Source of the DNA: Siphlonurus alternatus
Lineage: Eukaryota; Arthropoda; Insecta; Ephemeroptera; Siphlonuridae
Length of the DNA stretch: 64,000 nucleotides
Assembly (NCBI GenBank): GCA_949825025.1
Contig: OX463783.1
Location: 14,357,628 to 14,421,627, forward strand
Direction: 5' to 3'
A program made the translations under genes and the position numbers. Positions 1-12,562 of the stretch are shown one piece after another. Numbering within the stretch: the first letter of the stretch is position 1; each line of letters opens with the position of its first letter. The notes under the pieces are model-generated. The model was given only the letters and a program-made list of their open reading frames with translations, made no database searches and was not told the origin of the DNA.

Positions 1-1674
1 TCAACATTAAAAATATAAAATTGATGTTTAATTATGGCTATTAATTATAAAGTTTCTAGTTACTTAGTTACTTTTTTAAATTGAGCGTTAATATAGGAAA
101 TCATTTTTTTTAATAGTATATAAATTACCAATTAATAGTAGTTAGGATATTTAATATCCATTCATATATTGAACATTACTTTAAAATATTGCTTTGGCAG
201 TGTCATCGAATTAAAATAATAGAAAAGTTAATACACCTACTTAATAATTTTCTCAACTTTTCTAATTTTTAAATTACAGTTTATGACATTTTTTTTTAAT
301 CACTGCTTTTTGTCAGAAAACTAAGAGTAAAAAACTTATTGCTAAGCTAATTTGATGTAAAAATTCACAAATACAACATTCATTCATATATGAAAAAAAA
401 ATCTTCATTTGCTTGGACCAGTCAAATAATAAATTCAAAATAAAATAAGACAAATTCTATTGATTATGCTATGTTATATGTTTTTAATGTTGATATAATA
501 TTAAATATATATTTTTTTTGTTATTCTATTGTAAGTAATTATAAGCTTAGAGCCTATTTGATAGGCTATTATATGTATTAATATAAAAACGTATACTGTA
601 TGTATTATTTTATGCATGTCATCTGTTTTGGTAATTGAGGTATTATGGAATCACTGCATGGTTATGTGTAGTATATAATAATAGGTATTTTTTTTTCATA
701 TCAATTAATCACAGTATTTAAAAATCTTTAAAATGTAACATATAATGCTATTAATTTATACATATTTATAAAATGAAAGAAAAATTAATAGAAAGAAAAA
801 TATATATTTTTTTAAAAGCTATCAAATTCATATTTAACTCACAAAGCTTTTTTGTGTGTGTATGTGAGATCAATTTAATCATAATTTTTAAAAAAATTAC
901 ATCTCACCCCTTTTTTTAATGTGTGTGTAAAAAAACACCCGCGTATTTTTTTTTTTTTTTTTTTAAACATTCTCGGTACAAAATTATTTACGATTAATAA
1001 TATTGTATTATGACCTTTCATCATCCTTATACATCAAAATTTAAAGCAATCTATCTACTAAAATGGTCATTTTTTTCAATTTAAAAAAATAAGGGTTAGC
1101 ATGAATTTTATTATTATTTTTTCCATTATGACATTTTTGTTTTAGAATTAATTAATAATCATATAAAACTGCTTTAAAATACTGATATTACACTGAGAAA
1201 ACATTATATTATCCTTCAATAAAATACCTCACAGCCTATCCATATATATAATATATCTTTCTAAATGTATAAAAAACTATCCATAATATTTTTTTTCCAC
1301 TCTCGGAAAACTCTCCCAGATACTTATATAAAACTCCTTTATATATATATATGGAATGGATAACACAGCAATTTTGAGACCTGCTCAAACATCAACAAAC
1401 CACCACAAAAATTATCACATCCAACCATTTTTTTTTTCTCAGTGTAATATTAATTTAAAAAAATTCATGCTCCTTTAATACCCTTACAATGACATTTATC
1501 TTACAAATCTATATTTAAATTATGAAACAATAGTCTCACTGCATGATATTTATATTATATATATTTTTTTAAATACATATCACTTGATTTTTCTCCCCAA
1601 ATAACTATAATTCTTAAAACCGCCTTTTTATAATAAAATATTAAAACCTATAAAATCTACAAAAAAAAAATATT
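1..1674. other. Non-coding, AT-rich: 3' side of the leftmost lola exon
   Basis: Very AT-rich, with poly-T runs (e.g. 947-964) and TATATA stretches. It should include the 3' UTR of the leftmost zinc-finger transcript and then intron toward any further lola exons outside the window. No finger-type CxxC-H pattern was found on either strand. Confidence 0.5.
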
Positions 1675-1976
1675 TTATTTTAAATGCGTTCTCATATGTA
1701 ACATTAAATTATGTTTGTGCTTAGATTTTTTATGACATATTGGACATTCAAATTGTGGTTCAACACCACATTCAAATCTTAAATGTCTATTTAAACTATG
1801 AGGTCTAGCATATGAATTTCCACATCTAGGGCACGCATATACGCCCTTTTCACCCTGAGCTATAGTAGAACCTGCAGACGAAGGGGCAGAGGAATCCGAC
1901 GCCCGACGAGCCACTAAAGTTGCTGGACCCCAGACCGATAGAATCTTCGAATAAAGATCCACGGCTGAGGCGCCAC
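1675..1976 (-). CDS. lola: lola terminal zinc-finger exon, leftmost in window
   Basis: Acceptor TTTTTACAG precedes GTGGCGCCTC. The two bases complete a Gly codon, and the exon adds 100 residues (GGASAVDLYSK onward). Fingers: YACPRCGNSYARPHSLNRH with Cys in FECG (C2HC), then FECPICHKKSKHKHNLMLH with H-x3-H (C2H2). The protein stops two residues after the last His. The 5' half, up to the first finger, is GC-rich, and the finger half is AT-rich. An AATAAA on this strand overlaps the stop codon. As further lola ends exist in other insects, this exon need not be the last of the gene. Expected protein about 394 residues. Confidence 0.9.
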
Positions 1977-2483
1977 CTGTAAAAGAATTTTTTTGGTCAC
2001 TTAGGCTTTCTTTTTTTAATTTTTTTTTTTTAAAAAAAAAAGAAATTTTCTTTCTCTTTTTTTTTAGTGACCATTTTTCATGCAGGATATTTTTGTGTGT
2101 GCAAAAAAAAAAAAAAAAAAAAGTTTCTATAATTTTTTTAAACGTGAGAGGTAATATGAAAAATAATAAGGATAAAAACTAAACTCTTTTATATACAATT
2201 CCTGCTTCATTATTTTTAATACTCACTCTAGTTTTGGGGTCGTATTTTCTTCATTTAATCTTAGTTACAGAAATAAAACTTTTAACATAATCTCATTTTA
2301 AATATAACTTTTTATTTTTTCTTACATAAATAACAAATTCTGACAATTATATTTTTCAGATCATACTAAAATAATGTAGTAAAAGCTAATTTATTTTATG
2401 AAAATATATATAAAAAAAAAAGAGCAAAATGTCAAATGAATGTCATAATTATAACTTGTCGGATTACGGCATAAAATAAATTC

Positions 2484-2560
2484 AGACAACAAAATCAGTA
2501 CTGTACACTTTGGGACAGCGTGAACTTTACTCCTGCCACACTACAGTTTCAAGAGATGAA
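2484..2560. repeat. Dispersed repeat, GGAGTAAAGTTC/GTGTCC type, copy 1
   Basis: On the minus strand GGCAGGAGTAAAGTTCACGC then TGTCCCAAAGTGTACAG. Related words recur near 28.65, 30.67, 32.30 and 32.55 kb. Confidence 0.45.
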
Positions 2561-2790
2561 GATTCTAATATTAGGGGGTGTCTAGCCACCCACAAAAAGT
2601 TAAAGTCCATATAGACTAAATGACAAAACTGAGCAGATGTAAAGTTTGTGCTGACTCAAATAGTACATTTGAGGACCATAAAAACTTAATTAAGGAAAGC
2701 TCTTACTGATGTTCATAGTACGTTCCATTCAGGTAAAAAATTACTGCTGTTAGAGTTAGTTTCCTGCTGAATCTTAGGGAGTACCTACTG

Positions 2791-2914
2791 TAATGGTCTG
2801 TTTGTAAACCGTGCCCAGTACATAAAGTGTATTTGATTCACTTGATTGATCTTATGTCCAAGTGTACAAGAAAGTTCAGAAAAATTACACTAACGGTTTA
2901 CGAACAGACCTAAT
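2791..2914. mobile_element. Short TA-type MITE, family 5, copy 1
   Basis: Ends TAATGGTCTGTTTGTAAACC and GGTTTACGAACAGACCTAAT are inverted. About 124 bases with AT-rich interior, like the other family-5 copies. Confidence 0.65.
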
Positions 2915-3477
2915 ACTCTATTTTCCTAATAAATCAACTAGATTTTGATAAACACCTGTAACAGCTGATAATTTTTATCTGGTTGAACACTTATGAGGGA
3001 AGTTTATAAAAGTTTATGACAAAGAACTTTAAAAAAGTCAGAAGTATTGTCTGATAAATATCAATAAACAATAAAAAAATACTGTATTCATAAAAAGACC
3101 TAATGTAAATAAATATTGTCAAATTTTCTTGCTTTAGTTTACTAAATATGTTCAGAGATAAAATACAATACAAATATACCTTTAGAACAAAAAAAAATAA
3201 TAATAATACTGGTGAAGTCACAAAATAAGAATCGATATAATATATTTGTCAGTGTGGGATATTTTAAGGGCTTGCACTCTTATTGTTTTTCATGGAAGGA
3301 TCACTGTAGAAGGCTCACTAGCCAGTTCAATGATGACAAGCTGGTTCCATTGGACTGGTTACAAAATCACTTTCTACAATGACTTTTTTCTCCTTCTAAC
3401 TGCCACTCGGTATTAATTTGATGCCACAATAAGAATTTGTCATGTGTAACATTGAAATTTATCAAGGTAATGAAGAC

Positions 3478-3667
3478 AATGGGGGGCATTCACAAAGCAC
3501 TTTAACCCCAACTTTAGCCCCAAGTTTTATCCCTGGTACTTAACATGGTGCTAAACCAGGGGCTAACCTAACCATGTCTAGCTCCTAGTTTAGCACCATG
3601 TTTAGTACCAGGGATAAAACTTGGGGCTAAAGTTGGGGTTAAAGTGCTTTGTGAATGTCCCCCATTA
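3478..3667. repeat. Snap-back element, family 1, copy A
   Basis: A nearly perfect palindrome. The left arm AATGGGGGGCATTCAC mirrors the right arm GTGAATGTCCCCCATT, and the arms contain repeated TTTAGCCCC/GGGGCTAAA and GGTGCTAAA/TTTAGCACC words. A second copy is at 40713-40898. No coding capacity, so it is non-autonomous. Confidence 0.85.
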
Positions 3668-4095
3668 TATATACAGTAAACACCAGTAATATATAAAATT
3701 GTTCTTGGCATTTAAAAAGAGAAGGTTTTCGCAGAGAAAAATATAATACTAATTGAAGTTGTGTAACATTTTTCATTTACGTTAAATTTTAAAGCATCAA
3801 TGAATATTTTCTTGAAATAATAAAATTAATTCATTCATTCATTCATTATTGTAAAAATCTGCACCAGCAAATGAGATTATTAAATTAATCTCTGCTGGAC
3901 AATAATTGTAAATATATAAATGAATAAAAAAAAAAAAAAAAAATTAATTTTTTTATGAGCAAAAATTAAGTAAGTCATAATTACAAATTTTCATACCGTC
4001 TCAAAATGGTTATTTCAAAATATATTCTGAATAATCTCAATTTTGAAAACCATATTAGAATCTTAATAGGGACTTCAAAGTAGCTGACTTTCTAA

Positions 4096-4410
4096 TAGTA
4101 CCAACCTCAAAATTTTTTATTGCAGAAATGGATAGAGGGTGCAAAAATATGCTGCTCTGAATTTTTTCAGATTTTTCTGAGACCGGGAAGTATTTTTAAA
4201 AAATCATTGAAAGTCCATTTTGATGACGTCACGAGGCGCCTCTCCTTAAGAAAAGGATAGGACTTTAACGTCCGTGACGTCATAAAATGGACTTTCAATA
4301 ATTTTTTAAAAATACTTCCCGGTCTCAGAAAAATCGGAAAAAATTCAGAGTAGCATATTTTTGCATCCTCTATCCATTTCTGCAATAAAAAAATTTGAGG
4401 TCGGTACTCC
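4096..4410. repeat. Snap-back element, family 3, copy with two TGACGTCA sites
   Basis: The arms start GTACCAACCTCAAAA and end GAGGTCGGTACTCC, with TATTGCAGAAATGGATAGAG and its mirror image. TGACGTCA occurs at 4224 and 4275, one in each arm. The centre CTTAAGAAAAGG is the spot where a family-2 element sits in the 27.7 kb copy. Confidence 0.85.
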
Positions 4411-4511
4411 ATTACAACATACCTGCTTTTAAAATTGAATTTAAAAAACTTTTGACACATTATAAGAATCTTTAATACTCAATTAGGAATCAATAATATA
4501 TTATTATATAA

Positions 4512-4789
4512 TCACTTATCTATACCATGTACAACAAATTTATGTGTTTTTAAATAACTACACTGTCTATAAGTTTTATTACAAATTTCACATAACCATA
4601 ATCCTCCTCCTGTACCACATTCATATCTAATATGTCTACGTAATGAGCAACGCCATAAATATTTTTTCCCACAGTGGGGACAAAAATATTCTTGTTGTGA
4701 TCTTTCTGACGAAGAATTTTCATCACTTGTTTGTTGTCTTTTATCCTCCAAATTTTGTAGAGCAGTGAATACCCATTCACTATTGTCAA
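4512..4789 (-). CDS. lola: lola terminal zinc-finger exon (divergent linker)
   Basis: Acceptor TTTGTTTCAG precedes TTGACAATAG, in phase with exon 2 (Val, then DNSEWVF). It adds 92 residues, giving about 386 in total, the shortest isoform. Fingers: YFCPHCGKKYLWRCSLRRH with Cys in YECG (C2HC), then LWLCEICNKTYRQCSYLKTH with H-x4-H (C2H2). The linker TGGGLW replaces the common (V/K)EPQF, and extra Cys residues lie in both recognition helices. The protein ends four residues after the last His. A spurious frame overlaps almost the whole exon on the same strand and is not coding. Confidence 0.9.
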
Positions 4790-6458
4790 CTGAAACAAAC
4801 AAATTAAACGAAAAATATTTAAGTTTAATTTTTTAATAAAATATTTTCTATCTTAAAAAATAATAATTTTAATAACATACAAAAAAAAAGTAGTATATAA
4901 TAAATTTCATACCTTTTAAATGTTTTTTTCCCAATTGTTGTTTAATTTAAAATTCCTGCTTTTTTTTTTATAAATAACTGAAAGGAATTAATTTTAATTA
5001 TAAATGTAACACATTTTTTTTTATAATTTTATTCACCAATTTATTTAATTTTTGTCCATTTTTTTTATATAATTTACATACATTGTTTGATCAAGTATCA
5101 TTTATTTAAAATATAAATTAAAATACATACAAATAAATTATACCACTTAAAATAATAGTAAAAAATAAAGCCCTATTTTGATTCATTATTTGATAATGTT
5201 ATAGGGCAATTAAAAAAAATACACATTAGTTGCCACTAACAGAAGAAAAATGTAAATTAAGGGGAAGATAACACGCTCAATGTTAAAAAAAATCCCACAC
5301 ATGAAAATTATGGAAAAAAAAAATAAAATGTTCTCCTCTACATCCCCTATCAATAGCTAAAATATCAGATGCACAAATTCGAGCTGGTTTTTGAGTTATG
5401 TATTTGTATATAATACACACTCGTTATTTTAGCTGCTGATAGGGGATGTAGAGGAGAATATATATATTATTATATATTCATAATTTTCATGTGTGGGATT
5501 TTTTTTAACATTGGGCGTGTTATCTTACCCTTAATAATTTCAACAATAAATTTTTACTTTCCTTGTTTCTCTTAAGAGCATAATTAATGACAGAACATCA
5601 CATGCTCTATTTTACCTGAATGTTATAATACAGCGGCGTCAATTATACAATTTCACACAAAATAATAAATTCAGATTTAAAAAATACATATACTTTAAAT
5701 AAAAGTACACAAAAAAATTAGGTAATTTTAAAAAATCTTAAATAAATAGATCATACACAATGATTTTTAAAAAATACCTATAAAGACTTAATTGTAACGG
5801 CCCAAATATTTGAATAACATTATTATAGAGTATAACTTTAAAATCCATCAAACTATTTTTTTGTTTATAAAATAAACATTAACAACTATTTTTTAAACAA
5901 AATGATAATGTATTTTGCCTTTAAACGTCGGTGGTTCAGATACTGGACATAAGATTAACTTAACGGCTTTGCAGTAGGCAAAATTTGTCAATATATTATA
6001 ATATGCTTCAAGAATGAAAACCAAGCTTTCCAGGTATTTTGAGGTTATTTTTAAACATAAAAATTTCATACAAAGACACAGAGCGGTTGGAGACCGCTCT
6101 GGAAGACAGTATGGTATACAAAGTAGTTACCAATACTGTAAGCTTGACTTACTTCATAGTCATTACTATTTCACGTCTCTAGTCATGGAGCAAGTATATC
6201 GGTGTGGTGTACTGGCAAGATATTAACATGACTGGTATAATAATGACAAGTGTTATGTGTCTGTTCATATGTTTTAAGGTATTTTCTCACTGTACTGGTT
6301 GATATGGATTACACTTGACTATCAAGATACAAAATAAGACAGAATAAGAGGCTATTTTGTTATAACTAAATGATAAAATTAGCCTTCATAGCTAATATAT
6401 GAAATTAATTTTTTTTATTTATAGTCTTATTCACAATAGAAGAATTAATAAATTTGTT
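4790..6458. other. Non-coding gap between lola terminal exons
   Basis: AT-rich, with the family-2 MITE at 5257-5534. A plus-strand frame near 6.0-6.2 kb has no recognisable features. Nothing else seen. Confidence 0.6.
5257..5534. mobile_element. TTAA-flanked snap-back MITE, family 2, diverged copy
   Basis: Bounded by TTAA on both sides. Ends GGGGAAGATAACACGC and GCGTGTTATCTTACCC are inverted. Internal words match the other two copies: AATGTTAAAAAAAATCCC, GTTCTCCTCTACA, CCCCTATCA and TAGCTAAAATATCAG. Arms are long and the centre is diverged. Confidence 0.85.
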
Positions 6459-6871
6459 TTACATAACAAATTCTTCATAAGTTAAAAATTCAGTAGCATC
6501 ATCAAAATTACCTTGACGACTTTCATCAGGTAAAATATTAATATTATCTTGACTTTGATTAATTGTATCTAATGGTTTAATTTGATCACTATCAATATCT
6601 AAATTAGGATGTTTAAATTTAATATGTCTCATCATATGTGCTTTATGTTTTGTACGTATAAAACAAATTGGACAAATAAATTTAGGTTCTACTCCACACT
6701 CATATATTTCATGACGTCTAAGTGAATTTGATCTAGAATAACCACGTCCACATTTAGGACAAGAATATTTTGATTTATTATTATTTACAACTGACTGTTC
6801 ATCACTTCCTGATGCTTGTAGAAAATAATTCTCATTTGACTGCGCCAATGCGTTGTCAATAGCAGAAGAAC
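6459..6871 (-). CDS. lola: lola terminal zinc-finger exon with long acidic tail
   Basis: Acceptor TTGTTTGCAG precedes GTTCTTCTGC, and the exon adds 137 residues, the longest of the zinc-finger ends. The open frame extends further upstream through the acceptor, but that part is AT-rich intron. Fingers: YSCPKCGRGYSRSNSLRRH with Cys in YECG (C2HC), then FICPICFIRTKHKAHMMRH with H-x4-H (C2H2). About 50 polar and acidic residues follow the fingers (ending DDATEFLTYEEFVM). Siblings mostly stop much sooner after the fingers, so the tail may be a separate interaction or activation region; that is a guess. Expected protein about 431 residues. Confidence 0.9.
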
Positions 6872-7482
6872 CTGCAAACAAAACAAAATCGAAAAATATT
6901 TTTAATATTATATAATTAATATTTATTACAATTAGAGTGTGGAGTATTTTGTTGTTTTTTTGATGTTTGTTTTTTAGTAATAATTTAAATATCTGAAAAA
7001 TAAGGAACAAATCAGTACGGCTAAATAAGGCAGAATACAAAATCATGTATATAGAGAGGTATTAAAATTAATAATAATAATAATTAGCCACCAAAGTGCA
7101 TTAATTAAATAAATAAATTGCACAGAAAAAACCCTGATATGAATATATACTTAAAAAGAATAATAAAACGGCCTTATTTCTGCAATACAGAAAACTAAAT
7201 TAAAAATTAACTTGCTCATGTTTTCAATTGATGTGATTAATAAATCCCTTAGTATATTTATAATACAAAATTCTATTTCTACCCAGTAAATAAACATAAA
7301 AATAACATTAAAAAAAGTTGTAAAAATGAACGGCCATTTTAAAAAATGTTAATTATAAATATTAATAAATCATTAATTGATTGATTGTACATTTCTTCAC
7401 ATATTATTTATATATATAAACTATAGACATTGATATCATAATATTGTCACAGTAATGGATAAAAATTCTATGTTTAATGAAC

Positions 7483-7808
7483 TAATGAGATATTAGAATG
7501 TGAAATTTTTAGTGGCTTAATCGAAAGAAGGGGTAAAAATATGGTGCTGTGAATTTTTTCAGATTTTTCTGAGACCAGGAACTATTTTTAAAAAATTATT
7601 GAAAGTCTATTTTATGACATCACGGGCGGTACTGCCCTATCCTTTTTCTTAAGGAGTGCCGCCCGTGACGTCATGAAAATAAAATTTCAATAATTTTTTT
7701 TAAAAATAGTTCCCGGTCTCAGAAAAATTTGAAAAAGATCACATTACCATATTTTTACCCCTTCTTTCGATTAAGCCACTAAAATTTTTACATTCTAATA
7801 TCTCATTA
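7483..7808. repeat. Snap-back element related to family 3
   Basis: Inverted arms TAATGAGATATTAGAATGT and its mirror. The interior shares TTTTTCAGATTTTTCTGAGA and TTTTTAAAAAATTATTGAAA with family 3, but the outer ends differ (TAGTGGCTTAATCGAAAG). TGACGTCA at 7666; the other arm has TGACATCA. Confidence 0.8.
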
Positions 7809-9184
7809 AAGATTCACTGCAAGTATACTGAAAGTGGAGTTATTTGCTTTCAATTCATATGAGCAATGGAATTAAAATGTCTTTTCCTCCACTACTATAA
7901 AATTCATGTTCAGTACGGTTGTTTATATACCTATAAATATAATTTTAACAATACCTTGTTCACGGCCCACATGGTATTATAATGATTATCATTATAAATT
8001 TAAAAAATATCAGTACAATAATTTTGTATTAGAAAATAGTTTTGTTCAAAATTCATATTAATAATAAATATTAAAAACTTACAACAGTGCAGGAAAATTA
8101 TGTACAGTGTTAGCCAAAATGAGTAGAAACAATCGCCTCCTACTCTATATGACTTAAAACTCTGTACCTAATAAAACAAAAGTCTATAAAATAGCATGCA
8201 ACCAATGCCAAAAATCTTAAAATGTACAGTATTTGCAATACATACTGATCATAGTAAAATATTTAGCCCAAGAAACATCTCAATTCTTTAATTTTAAAGT
8301 TTCTTTTGGGTAAAAATTTTACAATTTCAAATTAAAGTAGCATTAAAATATAAACAATAACGCAAATACGGCATACCAATTTTCAATAAAAAAATTGTAC
8401 TAAAAAAAATGAAATATATTAAAAGTAAAATTTTAGATACTAACATAGAGCATTGCAATAAAATTGCATTGCAAATATGAGTGAATTAAATGTACTCCGG
8501 CAAATAAACTAGGAACTAAATTTGTTTAACATTTTTGTATTTTTAGAATTCTAAAATAAACTATTTGTAAACGACACCCCAGTGCATTAAAAAGTAATTT
8601 TAAGTGCAAAAAGAAAATATGAATTTTCTTTTACATAATTTACAAAAATATCAACATGTTATAACTTAACAATTTAAGTCTAATTGTAACAACCTCATTT
8701 GTGAAAATATTTATCTCAGTACCAAACTTTTTTCTGGTCATAATTTGTATATAAAATATTAAAAATCTGGTGTATCAACAAGATTTTTTTTTAACATTTT
8801 GTTAAAAGACTTTCCAAAGGAAAATAATTCTTTTTTTGTGTGCAGCATTTTAAAACTTTAAAAAGGAGATAAAGAGTACTGATCACATCACCTTAAGTGC
8901 CTAACTTATTTATAAGAGTTTTTGTGATACTAAAATATACTTTTAATAGAGGTACAGATGTGTGGTACCAATTAAATTTAATCTATAATCCCATAAACCT
9001 AAAGTACTAAGGCTTTTTAATTTGTATTTCAATTCTCAATATTTCAAGATTTAGTACTTGCAAAGTTTCAGAACTGAGATACAAAATGTAACGTCAGATA
9101 ATCATAAGATTATGAAGTTTGTAAGGTTACATCATGACAGAGTATCATTACATCCACTTTGAGATAAGAACTATAATCATAAGG

Positions 9185-9300
9185 TATATACTGAATACAC
9201 AATTGATTCACGAATCAATAATTAGATGAACCATCTGTACAGGTAACATAAGGAAATTCTAATTATAGATGATCATTTGATTGTGTATTTAGCAACCGAC
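9185..9300. mobile_element. Short TA-type MITE, family 5, degenerate copy
   Basis: GAATACACAATTGATTCACG and the mirrored TTTGATTGTGTATTTA. The interior ATCTGTACAGGTAACATAAG is shared with the 19.2 kb copy. Confidence 0.6.
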
Positions 9301-9719
9301 TTGTTGACTATCAATAACAAACCTTAGTGGAGATAAATGAATTACACTCTTAGCTTTTCTTTAAGACATCTTAGTAGAATGAGGTAATTTTAGGAAATGA
9401 AATTAAATCCATGGAAGAAATTATCAGGTAATATTCAGTAGCCAGTTCAATAGAAACAGTTCATCATAAGAAGTCGTTCATTAAATAGTGGTGTAACCTC
9501 AAATTGTTGTCTCGAGGGTCGGTTGGTAAAGTGTACCCCTGAAGTATGAAGGGGATCAACTTGACCATGGGCCCCATTTTGGCTTTGTAAGCTCCTTGGC
9601 CCCCCTTTGTAGTTACACCACCGTGAACTAGCTAAGACGACTAATTCCATGGAAAGTAAATATTGTATGCCTCAAAAAAAAAAAAAAAAAAACTAACGTC
9701 AGAATAACTAAGAAAATAA

Positions 9720-10087
9720 TTAATTATAAGACGGAGGATATGCTTCTCTTAATCTAACATCAGGTGATATAAATAACGGTAATTTTTCTGTATCATGTTG
9801 TTCTCTATGTCTTCTATTTACATGTCTAATAATATGCATTTTTTGTTTACTTTTTTGTGGACAATAAGGACATTGAAATTGTGGATCTTTACCACATTCC
9901 CATCTCATATGATTACTTAATGAACTTTTTCTTTTATAATTTCTACCACAACGAATACAAGAATAAGGTCCTGATTCTTGTAACCATAAATTATTAAAAT
10001 ATGCAGAATCTCTTCTTATTATTGCTGATCCAGAATTGCTGTAAACTTCCGAAATTTCCCAACGATGTTGTCGCTCATCGTCCACAT
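9720..10087 (-). CDS. lola: lola terminal zinc-finger exon (CPYCPQ type)
   Basis: Acceptor TTCCTTACAG precedes ATGTGGACGATG, but the phase from exon 2 reads through it as DVDDERQHRW, so that ATG is not a start. The exon adds 122 residues. Fingers: YSCIRCGRNYKRKSSLSNH with Cys in WECG (C2HC), then FQCPYCPQKSKQKMHIIRH with H-x4-H (C2H2). The WECGKDPQFQCPYCPQ block is almost shared with the 12.2 kb exon. A tail of about 30 residues ends in AYPPSYN. Expected protein about 416 residues. Confidence 0.9.
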
Positions 10088-12245
10088 CTGTAAGGAAAAT
10101 AATTAATTTCAATTAATAAAACAAAAAAAATGATAAAATTAAAAAAATATTTAAAATATATATTTTTTTTTTCATGTTAGTATAGTTCTATTTTCTTCTC
10201 TTTTTTTTTTCTCTCTATATATATCAACCTATATGGGTATAAAAATAATATCTTCAATTAAATTAAATTTGTATATATATTTTTTTATTTCATATTATAT
10301 CAGATGATGATATTACATTAATAAGTCACCAAAATACCTTGTTACAGTTTAATATTATATAACTAATGATTATTACATTTTTTTTAACAAGGTTTGTTTT
10401 AATAATAGTTATAGATTCTATAAGGCTGCACATATTAATTCATAGTTGCATTTATTCTAGTACAGTCCATGGCAAAGAAAACTAACCGTTAAGTTAGCGA
10501 CTTTGTGCTTTTCTATTAATTTAATTTATGATAATGCATTAAGGTTATAAACTTATTATAGCTTACTTATAGTTCTTCAATATATACTATCAGAACCAAA
10601 AAAATGTGTCCCCTTTCTTTATGAGACTTGTATTAATTTATTAATTGAATACTACTTCATTAATTTATTTTATTATCTATTTCATGGAAAATTTACAATA
10701 TACATATATTATATTGTGGACAAAATTATTTAATAATAGCCCATGGGGCAAATGAAAAAGATTACTGGGCATAATTTTTAAATCTGACAGTAGGAAAATC
10801 TTAAAATTCCAATTATTTCCAGAAAGGTGACTTTTTATTCACAGACTGTACTTAAAGGATACAATATATATATTATGAAAACTAAAATTTATTAATTCCA
10901 TTAAAATTCTTGTTACCTAAATGCTTTTTCTGTTTTTTACTTTTTTTTTTCTTTTTTTTTTTTACTTGCTATTTCTTTGAAGCATATAATTAATATTTGG
11001 TAATATTATAATAATATTAATAATAAAAATATTAAAAACAAATACATTTTGTTTTAAGTCAATCAAAATTTTGCTTAATGTTAATAATTTGATCGGTATG
11101 ACTATTATTAATTTCAATTAAGTCAATGTTTTATTTATTAATTACTTTATATTTTATGAGAGTTTTTAATAAAGGACTATATATAACAAAATCAGGCTTA
11201 AAAATATATTCAGTACTTTGAATATTATAAAATAAAATCACTCAACAATTGTGGGGAAAGAGAAAGGGGTTATAAAATTTAATTCAGTTAATAAATTTAG
11301 TACAAATTATTTAAAAAAACCAAAAACAGAGTAACTAATATTCCACGAGGAGCATATTTTGATGAAAATGATTAATTATAAGATAATAACAATAACGTTT
11401 TGTTGCAATAAAAATTATCAAAATTGTCAGAAAAAAAAATCTAGATTATAATTTCAATATGTTTACAGTTTACATAATGGAATTTGAATTATTATTTTTT
11501 GTATTTTTTTAAAATAAATACCGCAGAGGATTTTTCATATTAAATAGGATATATCTGTTAATATATTAATGATGTTACCCATTATCAAATTAATCTTACT
11601 GCATTAAACTTAGCAGATATCATTATAGTGGATAATTATTTCAATAATTATACCCTTTCCTGCAAGGCTTGCTAATTTATCTTATTTTAAAAGTATGATA
11701 GACAGTAAACAACCTATTATCTCTATATTAAGAGACAAAGATAATGTCTTAAGTTATAATATAGATAATATATCTACATCATGCCATAAAGTTGTCTTTA
11801 AAAAAATATTAACAAACAATACTCTTCAATTTAATTTTGTAAGAAAATGTTAAACAGAAAACTGAATTAAAAAAAGGTTAGCTTTAAGGCTGCTCGCAGA
11901 CAGCATCGCATCGTATGACTTCGTATAATAAAAATTTAGAACCGGTTCTAAATGAGAAACTTACGATGTCATACCATACGATACCATGCCAAGCTGTGTG
12001 CGCGCGCATACCTGATCGCATAGTTTCTTAATTTTTGTATCATACGTTACGAAATCATGCGATTCTGTCTGCGACTAGCCTTAAGGATTAATGTAAGAAA
12101 CACAGCTCTTACCAGAAACTACAATTATCTGATGATCTTCTATAATTACAAGAATCGATAAAACCAAATCAATAATAAATAATCTAATTTTTCATTTGAA
12201 GTCAAAAATTTCAATATCAAAAAAACTTAATTTTCAATAAAACTT
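10088..12245. other. Non-coding gap between lola terminal exons
   Basis: AT-rich simple sequence, plus the TTAA-bounded inverted repeat at 11884-12084. Nothing else seen. Confidence 0.6.
11884..12084. repeat. Inverted-repeat element flanked by TTAA
   Basis: TTAAGGCTGCTCGCAGACAG at the left and CTGTCTGCGACTAGCCTTAA at the right. The arms (about 50 bases, imperfect) contain GCATCGTATGA-type words and are GC-richer than the surroundings. Confidence 0.75.
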
Positions 12246-12562
12246 TTAAGTTTGAATTAAGCCAATAATATCTTTATGTAATCTTATAATATGCCTATCA
12301 TGATGTGCTTTTCTTTTTGATCTTTGTGGACAATAAGGACATTGAAATTGAGGTTCTTTGCCACATTCCCACATTAAATGTCTTCGTAATGAATCTTTAC
12401 GCATATAAGTCCTTCCACATCGTTCACAAGGAAATACTCCACTACGATTATGACTTTTTCGTTGCACATTTGATCTATTTGTTCCAGTATTTTCTTCACC
12501 ACCAAGGGATTGAAGATTTCTTAATGGCCAATCATCTTCATCTTCTTCTTCATCCGAAAATT
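12246..12562 (-). CDS. lola: lola terminal zinc-finger exon (CPYCPQ type)
   Basis: The true exon is longer than an ATG-based reading frame suggests. From the acceptor TGTTGTTACAG the open frame begins at 12562 with EFSDEEEDEDDW and runs to the stop at 12246, adding 105 residues. Fingers: FPCERCGRTYMRKDSLRRH with Cys in WECG (C2HC), then FQCPYCPQRSKRKAHHDRH with H-x4-H (C2H2). The linker ECGKEPQ and the second finger are nearly the same as in the exon at 9.7 kb, pointing to recent duplication. The N-terminal acidic spacer is unlike the siblings. Expected protein about 399 residues. Confidence 0.9.

Larger units (their letters stand above)
1977..4511. other. Non-coding gap between lola terminal exons
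   Basis: Holds a poly-A/T block near 2.0-2.1 kb, the repeats at 2484-2560, 2791-2914, 3478-3667 and 4096-4410, and an (ATTC)n run at about 3830-3846. The small frames here are spurious. Confidence 0.6.
6872..9719. other. Non-coding gap between lola terminal exons
   Basis: Contains the inverted repeat at 7483-7808, the MITE remnant at 9185-9300, and a GC-richer piece (9486-9632) bounded by GTGGTGTAAC and GTTACACCAC that looks like another inverted-repeat element. No exon found. Confidence 0.55.

Noticed and set aside
4167..4460. Minus-strand frame with MEYRPQIFLLQKWIE, also seen at 28334-28522
   Set aside because: It is the arm of a family-3 snap-back element read by chance; both copies coincide with the repeat.
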